A DNA stretch of 57,051 bases from Pseudomonadota bacterium (GCA_011049115.1 DSCM01000006.1:1-57051); one strand, 5' to 3'; shown: positions 16,940-26,325, counted from the first letter of the stretch. Made by a program: numbers and translations. Notes: generated by a model not told the origin, from the sequence alone.

Positions 16940-17942
16940 CTCCTCCTCCTTTTGAGGCGATGATGATTTTACCCTCATCCTCAAGTTTGCGGGCAACCTT
17001 AACAATTCCCTGCTGAGCTTTTTCGATATCGGAGAGTCTTACCGGCCCCAGGGCTTCGAGGTCGTCCTGAATCATGCTGGCGGCGCGTTGCGACATGTTC
17101 CGGAAAATCTTCTCCTTGACCTCGTCGATGGCCGATTTAAGGGCCAACAGCAGGTCTTCGTTGTTGATTTCCTTGAGAATCGCCTGAATGCCCCGGTCGT
17201 CGACATGGATCAGGTCGTCAAAGGTAAACATCAGTTTGCGAATCTCATCGGCCAGCTCGGGGTTGTGCTCCTCGACGACAGCCATGATTGATGCCTCCGA
17301 GTTCTTGTCGAGGTTGTTGATTACCTCGGCGACCGCCTGGACCCCGCCCAGTCCCTCGCTGGCCATGCCCCCGGTATTTTTGAGTTCGCCATCGAGGACG
17401 GTCTCGATTTCATCAATCATTTCCCGGGGGACCGCTTCAAGGGAAGCGATGCGCAGCATGATATCGCCCTGAATGCCTTCCGGCAGCAGGGTGATGATTT
17501 CGGCCGCCTTTTCCGGATCAAGGTGAGCCATAATCAGGGCGATGGTCTGCGGATGCTCATTCCGGATAAAAGAAGCGATAACCTTGGCGTCGACATGAGC
17601 GAGGTTGCCGAAAGGTTTATGGCGCAGGGAATCACGCACTTTATCGAGGAAGCTTTCCGCCTTGTCGGTTCCCATGGTCTTGATCAGGATATTACGCAGG
17701 TAGTCCCGGCCGCCGGAAAAGATCACTTTGTGGCCGACGGTTTCGGCGAATTCCCGAGCGATGTTTTCCGTCACTTCTCCGGGAATGTCACCGAGGTGGG
17801 TGATTTCCTGGCTCAGCTGCTGAAGCTCAAATTCGCTGCAATGCCGCAGAACACGGGCGGCGACATCCTCGCCCAGTCCGAGCATCAGGATCGCCGCTTT
17901 CTGCCGACCGCTGAGCGTGCCTTCTTTTTTGTTTAGTGCCAT
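16923..17942 (-). CDS. fliG: Flagellar motor switch protein FliG
   Basis: A 339-residue rotor protein that links the MS ring to the C-ring and meets the stator. Motifs: GRQKAAILMLGLGEDVAARVL at the N-terminus, the EHPQTIALIMAHLDPEKAA middle-domain motif, and the C-terminal FTFDDLIHVDDRGIQAIL with the charged torque helix that follows. Length is typical. The last codons (KGGGGDIVV) double as the ribosome-binding site of fliH. It follows fliF after 81 bases. Confidence 0.97.
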   Translation of the reverse strand: MALNKKEGTLSGRQKAAILMLGLGEDVAARVLRHCSEFELQQLSQEITHLGDIPGEVTENIAREFAETVGHKVIFSGGRDYLRNILIKTMGTDKAESFLDKVRDSLRHKPFGNLAHVDAKVIASFIRNEHPQTIALIMAHLDPEKAAEIITLLPEGIQGDIMLRIASLEAVPREMIDEIETVLDGELKNTGGMASEGLGGVQAVAEVINNLDKNSEASIMAVVEEHNPELADEIRKLMFTFDDLIHVDDRGIQAILKEINNEDLLLALKSAIDEVKEKIFRNMSQRAASMIQDDLEALGPVRLSDIEKAQQGIVKVARKLEDEGKIIIASKGGGGDIVV

Positions 17943-18023
17943 GTCTTTTTCAGGTTTTCGTCAGGTTGCCGGCGCGGTTATCAGGAGGCTCCGGTCTTGG
18001 TTGCTGGGTTTTTCTTGCCGGTG

Positions 18024-19607
18024 CTATACCGCCTGTCCCTTTAACCACAGTTTAACAACTTTGGCAACCTCCTCAGGACTCTTGGACGCAAACTCGGCAA
18101 CCTGGTCCATGACCGTCTCATGGCGGGAAATCTCGACCTTTTCAGAGATGTCATCGGCCAGTTTTCCCAGGCCTTTGCCGGCGGTCATGGTGCCGGCGGG
18201 TCGAGACCCGAAACTGCCGCTGACGCCGTGCCAGGCCGGTTTAAGGATTTTAAAGTAGAAAAAAAGAGTCGCCAGAGCGATGGCAAAATATTTAAGCCCC
18301 TGATAGATCATACTGTAGAGATTGGCTTTTTTGAGTTCTTCGACCTCGGTCTGAAGACTTTCATTATTGAAAGCAAGATTCGCGACTTCGACCTGATCAC
18401 CGCGTTTTTGGTTGAAGCCGATCGCTTTTTTGATCATGCTGGTATAGACCTGAAGCTCGGCCTCACTTCTGGGAACATAGTTTTTCTCTTTGTCGGCACC
18501 GTTCTCATACTTGCCGTCGACCATGACCGCGACGCTGATTTTTTTTACTGCTCCGACCGGCATGATCGTGCGACTGACCAGCTTGGAAATCTCATAGTTG
18601 CGGATCTCATCGGCTTTGTCAAGGTTCCTGTGTTTGCCGGCGCCGGGGCTTTGCCCAAAATCCCGGCCCGGAACATTGCTGTTGACTCCCGGAACGCCGG
18701 CTTCGCCGCCGTCCTGGCTAAGTTGTTTTTCCGTGAGGCGGTGCTCGCTGCGAATCGCGACCTGGTCCGGATCAAAAATTTCTTCAGTTTTTTCAACCTT
18801 GTTGAAATCAAGGTCGGCGGACACCCTGACCACCACCTTTTGTCTGCCGACTACCCGTTCAAGCATGGATTGCAGACGTTCTTCCAGGCTGTGTTCGTAT
18901 TCCTTGCGAAAATTCATTTCGTTGACCGACAGCTGATCCTGGCCGGGCCGCGGGCCCAGGTCTTTGGACAGCACCGATCCATAGGTGTCCAGAACCGTGA
19001 TCTTCCCTTGTTCAAGACCGGCCACGCTGCCGGCCACCAGCGACATGATGCCTTCGACCTGCTCGTTTTTCAAACGAGCCCCGGGATGAAGTTTGACGAT
19101 GACCGAGCAGGTGGCGTCTTGCTGGTTTTCACTGAACAGCCTTTCCTTGGGCAGAACCAGATGCACTCGGGCCGATTCAACCTGTTTGATTTCCGTGATC
19201 GTTCGGGCGAGCTCTCCCTGCAGGGCGCGTTGAAAATTGATGTTCTGGACAAATTCGGTGACCCCGAGATTGCTTTTGTCGAAGATTTCAAAGCCGACTC
19301 CGCCGCTCATGACCTGACTGCCGGCCAGCTCCAGGCGTACTTCATAGACATCGTTCCGGGAAACCTTGATCGTGCGTCCGGCATCGGCCAGACGGTAAGG
19401 AATGCGGTTGCGTTTGAGGTAATCGACAACCTCGGCCGCGTTTTCCGGGGAGAGGTTATAGTAAAGAGGGGTGTAAATCGTGGTCAGGGAAACCAACAGG
19501 GCCGTAACCAGGCCGATGATGATAATCGCCGAGCCTCCGAGCAGACCGATTTTCTGGCCGGTGCTCCGTGATTTAAACCACTCTATGAACGCTTTGAAAT
19601 AATTCAT
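18024..19607 (-). CDS. fliF: Flagellar MS-ring protein FliF
   Basis: A 527-residue protein that builds the membrane-supramembrane ring. It has two membrane segments (IGLLGGSAIIIIGLVTALLV near residue 25 and GLKYFAIALATLFFYFKIL near 440), the YscJ/FliF domain (YTPLYYNLSPENAAEVVDYL, ESARVHLVLPKERLF) and the FliF C-terminal collar region. The final helix (AEFASKSPEEVAKVVKLWL) is the FliG-binding end. Start chosen at 19607 because GAGGA is well spaced upstream; the in-frame ATG at 19631 is less likely. A 219-base gap separates it from fliE. Confidence 0.97.
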   Translation of the reverse strand: MNYFKAFIEWFKSRSTGQKIGLLGGSAIIIIGLVTALLVSLTTIYTPLYYNLSPENAAEVVDYLKRNRIPYRLADAGRTIKVSRNDVYEVRLELAGSQVMSGGVGFEIFDKSNLGVTEFVQNINFQRALQGELARTITEIKQVESARVHLVLPKERLFSENQQDATCSVIVKLHPGARLKNEQVEGIMSLVAGSVAGLEQGKITVLDTYGSVLSKDLGPRPGQDQLSVNEMNFRKEYEHSLEERLQSMLERVVGRQKVVVRVSADLDFNKVEKTEEIFDPDQVAIRSEHRLTEKQLSQDGGEAGVPGVNSNVPGRDFGQSPGAGKHRNLDKADEIRNYEISKLVSRTIMPVGAVKKISVAVMVDGKYENGADKEKNYVPRSEAELQVYTSMIKKAIGFNQKRGDQVEVANLAFNNESLQTEVEELKKANLYSMIYQGLKYFAIALATLFFYFKILKPAWHGVSGSFGSRPAGTMTAGKGLGKLADDISEKVEISRHETVMDQVAEFASKSPEEVAKVVKLWLKGQAV

Positions 19608-19826
19608 GGGTTGATCCTCAAAATTTTCCATCGATAAATATTCGTCCGGATGTGAAACCTCGCGGACGTATGGTCGGCGCGGGCCGTTGTCCTGCCCCGG
19701 GGTGAACCTTGCCGGAGTTTAAATACCTTGAAATGTTCTGATAAACTTATCGCTTTGCGACCACCGGAAGTGCCTTCAGATGCGGGCCGCAGGAAACGCT
19801 TTCGAGTGGCGGGACGCGCTCCTGCA

Positions 19827-20153
19827 TTAGACCGGCATTTTAATGATTTCTTCATAGGCCTTGATAGCCTTGTTGCGGACCTGAGCCAGAAATTGTAAGG
19901 AAAGATCGGCCTGCTGCAGGGCCACTACCGCGCCCAGGGTGTCTTGGGAACGACCGGTGCTGACGTCGTTAATCCTGGTGTCAGCTTGCTGTTGCAGCCG
20001 GTTGACCTCGTTCAGAGCTCGGTTCAGGGTCGCGGAGAACCCGGGCTGACCGTTTTTCTCCGAAGCCGGTGGGAGGCCTTCGGCCTCCCTTGTCAGACGC
20101 TGCATTTCCTGTAAGGGCGATGTGAAGGGGTTATCGGTTCTGGTGATATTCAT
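19827..20153 (-). CDS. fliE: Flagellar hook-basal body protein FliE
   Basis: A 108-residue basal-body adaptor that joins the MS ring to the proximal rod. The family core is clear: GFSATLNRALNEVNRLQQQAD, then QDTLGAVVALQQADLSLQFLAQVRNKAIKAYEEIIKMPV at the C-terminus, with the family's closing M-P-V. It lies between flgC and fliF, as in many Proteobacteria. Confidence 0.96.
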   Translation of the reverse strand: MNITRTDNPFTSPLQEMQRLTREAEGLPPASEKNGQPGFSATLNRALNEVNRLQQQADTRINDVSTGRSQDTLGAVVALQQADLSLQFLAQVRNKAIKAYEEIIKMPV

Positions 20154-20240
20154 GGGGTAGCCTTTCTCTGGTCAGCAACGAAGTTGAAGCTTTTTCCCGC
20201 AGGTGAAACCACGGTTTGTGGGCTTAAAGCTCGCATGAAC

Positions 20241-20684
20241 CTATTTTAGCAGATCAATGGTTTTATCCGCCATTTCCTTGGCGCTTTTCATGATGGTCGC
20301 GTTGGCTTCGTAGCTGCGGGTAGCGGAAAGCATGTTGACCATTTCCTCAAAGGTGTTGACATTGGGATAGGCGACATAGCCGTCGGCGTCGGCATCCGGA
20401 TGTCCGGGTTGATATTTGAGTATCGGCGGCGCCGGATCGGTAATGATGTCGATCACCTTGACCGACATCGGTTGCGAGTCGAGGGCTGCAGCAGCTTGCC
20501 TGGGGTCGGTGTCTTTCGGCTCCGGCGGGCTGGTTTGAAAAACCACGTCCCGTCGCCGGTAAGGGCCGCCCTCCGGGGTCCGGGTGGTGTTTTGGTTGGC
20601 GAGATTGCTGGAAATGACATTGAGCCGGTAACGCTGGGCCGCCATGCCGTCGGCGCTGATCTTCATCATACCGTCAAAACCCAT
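20241..20684 (-). CDS. flgC: Flagellar basal-body rod protein FlgC
   Basis: A 147-residue proximal rod protein. The N-terminal flagellar rod motif MKISADGMAAQRYRLNVISSNLANQNT and the C-terminal VNTFEEMVNMLSATRSYEANATIMKSAKEM define the FlgC family. The central GYVAYPNVN motif is also typical. Only 2 bases separate it from flgB, consistent with coupled translation. Confidence 0.97.
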   Translation of the reverse strand: MGFDGMMKISADGMAAQRYRLNVISSNLANQNTTRTPEGGPYRRRDVVFQTSPPEPKDTDPRQAAAALDSQPMSVKVIDIITDPAPPILKYQPGHPDADADGYVAYPNVNTFEEMVNMLSATRSYEANATIMKSAKEMADKTIDLLK

Positions 20685-20686
20685 GC

Positions 20687-21106
20687 TTATTTACCTCCTT
20701 CGATAATGGCGTTTTTGAGAATCGCCATTTTGCTTTTTAGCATCTGCATGGTTCGGTTGTAGGCCCCGCTGTTGATGGCCTGGTCGGCCATCTCCTGATC
20801 AAGGTTGACCGTGTTGCCGTCGAAACCGCCCAGCTGATTATGCTTGAGAGTATATGTTCCGCGAATTGCACCAAGTGAGTTTCGTCCGCCCAGGTGAGTG
20901 GCATGCGTGGTGAGCATGGATGGCGAGCTTGTCGGGTTAGCCGTTGCCTGCCGCAGGGCGTCGGCAAACCTGAAATCGCGGGCCTGATAACCGGGGGTTT
21001 CCAGATTGGCGATGTTGGCGGCGATGACTTCGCCTTTTTTCTGACGCAACGCGGCTGTGTTGATCAGGAGCTGGCAGGTACTGTCAAAAAGTTTGTTGAT
21101 AGTCAT
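20687..21106 (-). CDS. flgB: Flagellar basal-body rod protein FlgB
   Basis: A 139-residue proximal rod protein. It has the family motif LRQKKGEVIAANIANLETPGYQARDFRF and the C-terminal QEMADQAINSGAYNRTMQMLKSKMAIL. The ATG at 21106 is chosen because homologues begin about there and GGAGCG lies upstream; the frame stays open for 49 more codons. As first gene of the operon it follows a sigma-54 promoter about 80 bases upstream. Confidence 0.96.
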   Translation of the reverse strand: MTINKLFDSTCQLLINTAALRQKKGEVIAANIANLETPGYQARDFRFADALRQATANPTSSPSMLTTHATHLGGRNSLGAIRGTYTLKHNQLGGFDGNTVNLDQEMADQAINSGAYNRTMQMLKSKMAILKNAIIEGGK

Positions 21107-21185
21107 GGGATTGACGCTCCAATGGTAAAAGAATGAGGCAGAATCAGCCGGTTTGATTCTCCTGGGCTGACTCAGGGCTTTTGGT

Positions 21186-21202
21186 ATGCAATCCGCGTGC
21201 CA
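21186..21202 (-). promoter_or_regulatory. Sigma-54 (RpoN) promoter of the flgB operon
   Basis: Read on the minus strand the site is TGGCACGCGGATTGCAT, which fits the RpoN consensus TGGCACG-N4-TTGCW with the invariant GG (-24) and GC (-12) correctly spaced. It lies 80 bases upstream of the flgB start. Flagellar rod and hook genes are commonly RpoN-dependent, so an FlrC/FleQ-type activator is expected elsewhere. Confidence 0.88.
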
Positions 21203-21490
21203 TTTTGTTTGGAAGCCGGAGCTTGTGTGGAACGGGTTGATCTGGCCCCGCATGGCCGGGACAGGAGAGCAGAAGATAATGAAGTGAAACTGCAGAAAGG
21301 ACGAGCCTGCGGCTTGGGTTGGCGACTACATTCGAAGTATCATAACGGTCATTTCTGTGGGCGCTTGGTGGAAAGGCTTCTTTTTCTGACCGTAAAAAAC
21401 GGGACCCGCGATCCCGGTAAACCGGTCCACCGGAATCATGTGGATGGTCAGGCTAAATTCCCGGTCTCGGAAGAAAACGCCGTGGCGCAT
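21203..21490. other. Intergenic region between flgB promoter and glycerol dehydrogenase gene
   Basis: This 288-base stretch holds the terminator at 21394-21417 and whatever activator sites serve the RpoN promoter. Nothing else in it can be named; no convincing small gene is visible. Confidence 0.5.
21394..21417 (-). terminator. Rho-independent terminator after the glycerol dehydrogenase gene
   Basis: On the minus strand CGGGA and TCCCG flank a short GC-rich loop and run straight into six T (21399-21394). It lies about 75 bases after the dehydrogenase stop. Confidence 0.7.
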
Positions 21491-22591
21491 CTATGTTGAG
21501 GGCGCGGCGGTTCGAGCGGATTTTTTACGGTTTTCGCCAATGGCGTCAGCTGCCAGAATGGCATGAAGTACCTTTTCCGGCGTGATTTTTCCGGCTTCGT
21601 GATGAATGCCTTCGTCGGGAGCGCAGGCCTTTTCCGCGACGGCCATCAGTCGGTCGCGGTCGCAGTTTCGCAGACCGATGTCCGCGAGGGTGGTTGGCAG
21701 ACCCACGGCTTCGCAAAATGAGAACACGGCGGTCGTTTCCTTCGGAGAGGCAGCGGTAATTTGGAGGCCGGTCAGAACCCCAAAAGCCACCTTCTCACCA
21801 TGGTAATAGGCGTGGGTTTCTTTCAGGGCGGTGAGGCCGTTGTGAAGCGAGTGGGCGCTGGCCAGGCCACCGCTTTCGAAGCCGATGCCACTTAACAGAA
21901 TATTCGCTTCTACAATATGTTCAAGCGCCGGGGTGATGATCTGTCGTTCGGCTGCAATTTTGGCAAGCGTGCCATAGTTGCGCAAGGTATCGTAGCAGAG
22001 CCGGGCCAGGTTCAGTCCCGCCAATGTGCTCAGCCCACCGCACTCATTTCTGGATTGAGTGTGGTCACAGGACTTGGCTTCGAACCAGGTCGCCAGCGCA
22101 TCGCCCATACCCGCCACCAGAAAACGGACGGGGGCGTGGGCGATAATTTCCATGTCGACCAGCACGGCCGCCGGGTTTGACTTCTGATAATAGACGCGTT
22201 CGAAAATGCCATGCTCTGAATACAATACGGCACAGCCGCTGCAGGGAGCGTCGGTTGAGGTGATGGTAGGGATAATCAGCATCGGAATGTTTGCCCGGTC
22301 GGCGGCAATCTTGGCGGTGTCGATGGCTTTGCCGCCGCCCATACCCACAAGAACATCCACTTGTTTCTCTTGCAGGACTGTCGCCAGTCGCGACAATTCC
22401 TTTTCGCAGCATTCCCCATTGAATCGCTCAACCGGCAAGGCGGCCTTTATTGATTCCATGTTCCGGTTGAAAAGGATGGTTTTATGCGCGCTTGGTGAGG
22501 CCAGAATCAGCCCCCGTTTGCCGAACCGTGAGACCAGCGATGGCAATTCTCTGAGCGCATGGCGGCCTTGAATATATTTTCCGGGGAACAT
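21491..22591 (-). CDS. gldA: Glycerol dehydrogenase-like iron/zinc-containing alcohol dehydrogenase (GldA family)
   Basis: A 366-residue enzyme of the GldA branch. It begins MFPGKYIQGRHAL, has the NAD site VGMGGGKAIDTAK, the TSTDAPCSGCAVLYSE motif typical of GldA, and the metal ligands in GMGDALATWFEA (Asp), ASAHSLHNGL (His) and YYHGEKVAFG (His). It oxidises glycerol to dihydroxyacetone with NAD or works in reverse; related 2,3-diol substrates are possible. It lies 57 bases after the hybrid kinase gene on the same strand, so the upstream sensor may control it or respond to its substrate. Confidence 0.9.
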   Translation of the reverse strand: MFPGKYIQGRHALRELPSLVSRFGKRGLILASPSAHKTILFNRNMESIKAALPVERFNGECCEKELSRLATVLQEKQVDVLVGMGGGKAIDTAKIAADRANIPMLIIPTITSTDAPCSGCAVLYSEHGIFERVYYQKSNPAAVLVDMEIIAHAPVRFLVAGMGDALATWFEAKSCDHTQSRNECGGLSTLAGLNLARLCYDTLRNYGTLAKIAAERQIITPALEHIVEANILLSGIGFESGGLASAHSLHNGLTALKETHAYYHGEKVAFGVLTGLQITAASPKETTAVFSFCEAVGLPTTLADIGLRNCDRDRLMAVAEKACAPDEGIHHEAGKITPEKVLHAILAADAIGENRKKSARTAAPST

Positions 22592-22648
22592 GGCTTTTTT
22601 TTTAACATGTAATCATCCTTTTGCTGCAGGGCTAAAGCGCTGGTCAGG

Positions 22649-25237
22649 TTACGAACTTGGTTGCCAGATAATCGGAGTATAAAACCTCTGCATAATCCTG
22701 CTTTGATCTGAGTGACTCAGGTTGAGGTTCTTATCCTTGGTCAGGAGACGGTGCAGGGTCAGGGCCAATTCCCGGATCAAGATGGGTTTGCTCAGGTAGG
22801 CTTGGATGCCGATGGCGTAAGCCTGTTCCTGGTTGATCAGTTCGCTGAAACCGGTGCAAAGGATGATGGGCAGCTCCGTATTTAAAGCCATAGCCTTTTG
22901 CGCCAGCTCAATACCGGTCAGGTAGGGCATGGTCATATCTGTGATCAGCAGATCGAAAAAGGACGGTTGGGCCTCGATCAGAGACAGGGCTTCACGGCTG
23001 TCGTTGGTAACGGTCGCCTGATAGCCGAGCCCTTCCAGGATTTTCCGGAGCATGGCCGTGATGGTCTGCTCGTCATCAACGACCAGTATCCGCCCCTGGC
23101 CGGAGGGCAGGCGAAAACCCGCTGTCACCTCGTCAAGTATCGGCTGGTCGGCCGTTCGAGGCAGATAGACGCGGAAGGTCGTGCCCTTGCCCGGCTCACT
23201 GTAGACTCCGATCTGGCCGCCGTAGCTTTTGACGATACCATGTACCACGGAAAGTCCCAGGCCGGTGCCTTTGCCAGCGATCTTGGTCGTAAAGTAGGGC
23301 TCAAAGATTCGTTCTAAAGTCCTGCGGTCCATGCCGCAACCGGTATCGCTGACACTGAGCATGATATAGTCGCCCGGTATGAGTTCTGAACTGGCCACCT
23401 TGTGGTCATCTTTATCAATGATTACCCGGCTGAGGCCAAGGCCCAGAATGCCGCCGGTTTTCTCCATGGCATGGTAGGCGTTGGTACAGAGGTTCATGAT
23501 AATCTGGTGAAACTGGGTCGAATCCGCCAGGATGGTACCGCAGTTATCATCGATATCGGTTTTGAATTCGATGGTGCTGGGTAGGGAGGAGCGCAGGAGC
23601 TTGAGCACCTCTTTGCCCACCACGTGTGGGTGAAATGTTTTTTCGTCCTGTGGACCACGGCGACTGAATCCCAGGATTTGCTGGACCAGATCCTTGGCGC
23701 GCCCTGCGGCCGCGCAGATCTGCTGCAGTTCCTGAGCCAGGGGTGAGCCTGGATCGATGTCGGTCAGAGCCATTTCCGCATAGCCCAGGATAGGGGTTAA
23801 AATATTATTGAAGTCGTGGGCGATACCTCCGGCCAGGGTGCCGATCGCTTCCAGTTTTTGAGATTGTCGGAGTTGTTCTTCCAGCATCAGACTTTTTGTG
23901 ATGTCTTTGGCGATATGAACAAAACCGGAAAGCCGGCCGTTGTCGATAAAGGGGAAGGAGGCGACCTCAAAGGATTTCCCCAGTTTCTGATGGTGGATGA
24001 TGGCTTGATGATGCCTCTGATCATGCCGGCTTCGCAGTTCGGGGCACCCGGAGCAGGGTGCGGACGCCTCACAGAACACTTCATAACAGAACCTGCCGAT
24101 CAAGGCCTCGGGCGCCACCTGGAACATTCTTCCGGCAGCCTGGTTGGCTCGGACGATCCGCATGTCTGGGGTATGGATGGTGATGATATCGGCAATCGCG
24201 TCAAAGGTTTGCTCCCATTGATCCTTGGCCTCGGTGGCGTTTTTTTCCGACTGCTTGCGTTCGGTGATGTCGTGAACAAAGGTACAGATCAGATTGGGGC
24301 GGCCGTGATCATTATGGGCAATGGCGAATTTACTGACGTGCCAGATTCGCTTATGCCCATGTAATTCAATCTCCAGCTCCAGTTCCACCGCTTGACCGGT
24401 AGTGAAGATGGCGTCGTTGGCCTGGGACAGGCGCAGAATGTCCGGGGGAGAGAGATGACCCTCCAGATATTGTTTCAGGGTGCGTCGGTCGGGAAGAGAA
24501 CCAAACAGTTCATCGCACTGCTTGCTGCAATCCAGCAACCGGCCATCCTGGTTGGTGATGGTTATCAGCAGTGGGGCGTGGGCTAAAATTCCCCGCAACT
24601 GGGTGGCGAGGATGCGGTGGGCGTCGCCGAAATGGCGGCTGAGCAACAGGATGCCACCGATTGCTATCAAGGTCAGGATGATAATCAGGATGATCAGTCT
24701 GATTATGGTTTTGCGTTGCTCCTTGTGGACTTTATCCATCTTGATGCCGATTCGCACCACGCCCATAAGCTCGTTATCCAAGGTGCTGCGGTAGGGTGAA
24801 ACCACCTCCTTGATTACCTGGCCGTCGCAAATGCGATCAGCCGAAACAATTGTATTGTGATTCAGACTCAGGTCGCGAAGCCTCGTACTTTCCCGGCCCT
24901 GGAGGTAGGTGTTGTTTTCACCGGACCGGCTGTGGGCCATGATTTTCCCCTCCTTGTTCTCCACCGAGATAAAGGCCAGGGCGGGGATGCGGTCCTGGAT
25001 TTCCTCAACAAACAGGCGCGTATGGTATTTGCCGGAAAAGCTGACTTTGGCGATGGAATCGGCAAAGATAGTGGCGAGCATCGAGGACAGGCGATCCTCT
25101 TTCTTCTCGTACAGCTGGATGAAAAGGTGGCTGGCCAGACTGAAAAGGGCCAGCATCAGCAGGAGGACGATGGCGCCGAAACTTAAGGCGAGCTTGCGAT
25201 CATGGTGGTTTTTCGATGAGGTATAAGCCCGGGTCAT
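22649..25237 (-). CDS. Membrane-bound hybrid histidine kinase with two PAS domains and a receiver
   Basis: 862 residues. Order: membrane helix (LALSFGAIVLLLMLALFSLA), an extracytoplasmic sensor of about 140 residues, a second helix (IIRLIILIIILTLIAIGGILLL), PAS 1 (GILAHAPLLITITNQDG), PAS 2 with a Cys cluster (FCYEVFCEASAPCSGCPEL), HisKA (GGIAHDFNNILTPILGYAE, phosphorylated His), HATPase (NLCTNAYHAM, DTGCGMD, GKGTGLGLSVV), and a C-terminal receiver (ILVVDDE, Asp in LLITDMTMP, Lys in YLSKP). No output domain is attached, so it needs a partner regulator. Start at 25237 (GGAG upstream). The broken binding-protein gene directly upstream probably supplied its ligand sensor. Confidence 0.92.
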   Translation of the reverse strand: MTRAYTSSKNHHDRKLALSFGAIVLLLMLALFSLASHLFIQLYEKKEDRLSSMLATIFADSIAKVSFSGKYHTRLFVEEIQDRIPALAFISVENKEGKIMAHSRSGENNTYLQGRESTRLRDLSLNHNTIVSADRICDGQVIKEVVSPYRSTLDNELMGVVRIGIKMDKVHKEQRKTIIRLIILIIILTLIAIGGILLLSRHFGDAHRILATQLRGILAHAPLLITITNQDGRLLDCSKQCDELFGSLPDRRTLKQYLEGHLSPPDILRLSQANDAIFTTGQAVELELEIELHGHKRIWHVSKFAIAHNDHGRPNLICTFVHDITERKQSEKNATEAKDQWEQTFDAIADIITIHTPDMRIVRANQAAGRMFQVAPEALIGRFCYEVFCEASAPCSGCPELRSRHDQRHHQAIIHHQKLGKSFEVASFPFIDNGRLSGFVHIAKDITKSLMLEEQLRQSQKLEAIGTLAGGIAHDFNNILTPILGYAEMALTDIDPGSPLAQELQQICAAAGRAKDLVQQILGFSRRGPQDEKTFHPHVVGKEVLKLLRSSLPSTIEFKTDIDDNCGTILADSTQFHQIIMNLCTNAYHAMEKTGGILGLGLSRVIIDKDDHKVASSELIPGDYIMLSVSDTGCGMDRRTLERIFEPYFTTKIAGKGTGLGLSVVHGIVKSYGGQIGVYSEPGKGTTFRVYLPRTADQPILDEVTAGFRLPSGQGRILVVDDEQTITAMLRKILEGLGYQATVTNDSREALSLIEAQPSFFDLLITDMTMPYLTGIELAQKAMALNTELPIILCTGFSELINQEQAYAIGIQAYLSKPILIRELALTLHRLLTKDKNLNLSHSDQSRIMQRFYTPIIWQPSS

Positions 25238-25271
25238 GAGGCTTACTCCGGGCGCTGCTGGCTGACTATTT

Positions 25272-26325
25272 TCAAATCTCCCTGCCATCGCGGGGCCTGG
25301 CTGGGCCAGCTTTTTTGAACTCGGTCGGAATCGGTCCCTGCCAATCGGGATAGATGTTCAGGCTTTCGACGGTGACGGGGAAAACGGGGACCAAAGCATG
25401 ATAGGGGGGGTGCCTCCAGAGAGCAGGGCAAAGACGGTTTTCATCGCCTGGGCCTCGAGCGGGCCGCAAAATTGAGCGGAATCGATAACGGTCAGGCGGC
25501 CGGCCCTGATGTTTTCCGCTGACGCCGGATCGCCATCAATGGTGGCCACCATGATCTCGCGGCGGCCGGCATGGGCCAGGGCCTCGACCACGGCCAGGCC
25601 GCCGCCGTCATTGACCGTGAAAATGACATCGATACTGTGGGCCTCTGGAAAATCATGGAGGATGTTCAGCCCTGCCCTATGGCCGCCGACCGGTTCGACG
25701 GCGAAATAGGTTTTGAGAATTTTATAACGGCAACCGAGTGCCTGTAGTGCGTCAAGAAAGCCGTTGACCCGCTTCACTGTGGAGGAAACGTGGGGATACT
25801 CGACCAGAACCAGGCGGATCTCATGGTCTGCGGTAAATTTTGAGGAAATGTATTCGCCGTCGAGGTACCCGGCTTGATAATTGTCGGACGTACAGTAGGC
25901 CGCCAGTTGGCCGCCGCTGATATACTGGTCATAGGCAACCACCGGAATTCGCGCCAGGTTGGCGGTGCGCAAGGGGGCCGCCAGGGCGGCATTGTCTGTG
26001 GGCTGAATGATAATGCAATCGACCGGTATCGCCAGTATTTCATACATCTGGTTTATCTGGTTTTCGATACCGGCCTCGCCATCCCCCGCCACCCGGTGCA
26101 ACAGTCTGAGGGTGCCGCCTTTTGCCGCCAAAGCCTGATTGATTTGCTCCGCTTCGGTTTCCAGCCCCCTGCGTATGGCCACCTGGCCGGGATATTCATG
26201 GACCAGTAAAGAACCCCCAGCTGAAATTCCTCGGCCCTGACCATGGCCGCCGCCGTCAACAACAACGCCGCAACTCCAAGCCAGAATGAAGCAGAGGTCA
26301 AAGCGGCGAACCGGAGATTGTTCAT
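25272..26325 (-). pseudogene. Periplasmic sugar/TorT-like binding protein, broken by two frameshifts
   Basis: A type I periplasmic-binding fold protein spread over three frames. Segment 1 (26325 to about 26190) has a clean signal peptide (LGVAALLLTAAAMVRA) and EEFQLGVLYWSMNIP. Segment 2 (about 26190-25395) continues GQVAIRRGLETEAEQI, then DCIIIQPTDNAALAA, VVAYDQYIS and VIFTVNDGGGLAVVEAL. Segment 3 (about 25395-25272) supplies the C-terminus (YHALVPVFPVTVESLNIYPDW). Each join needs one added base, the second at a run of seven G (25404-25410). The pieces together match a full-length receptor of about 350 residues. It precedes the hybrid kinase by 34 bases, an arrangement known from TorT-TorS. 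True decay and sequencing error are both possible. Confidence 0.75.

Noticed and set aside
18120-19571. A 483-codon open frame on the plus strand opposite fliF
   Set aside because: It is fully antisense to a clear fliF, has no ribosome site or recognisable motif, and its composition is that of a GC-rich shadow frame.
25243-25469. Small separate genes downstream of the binding-protein frame
   Set aside because: They are overlapping frames; one is the displaced C-terminus of the binding protein, the other is a shadow.
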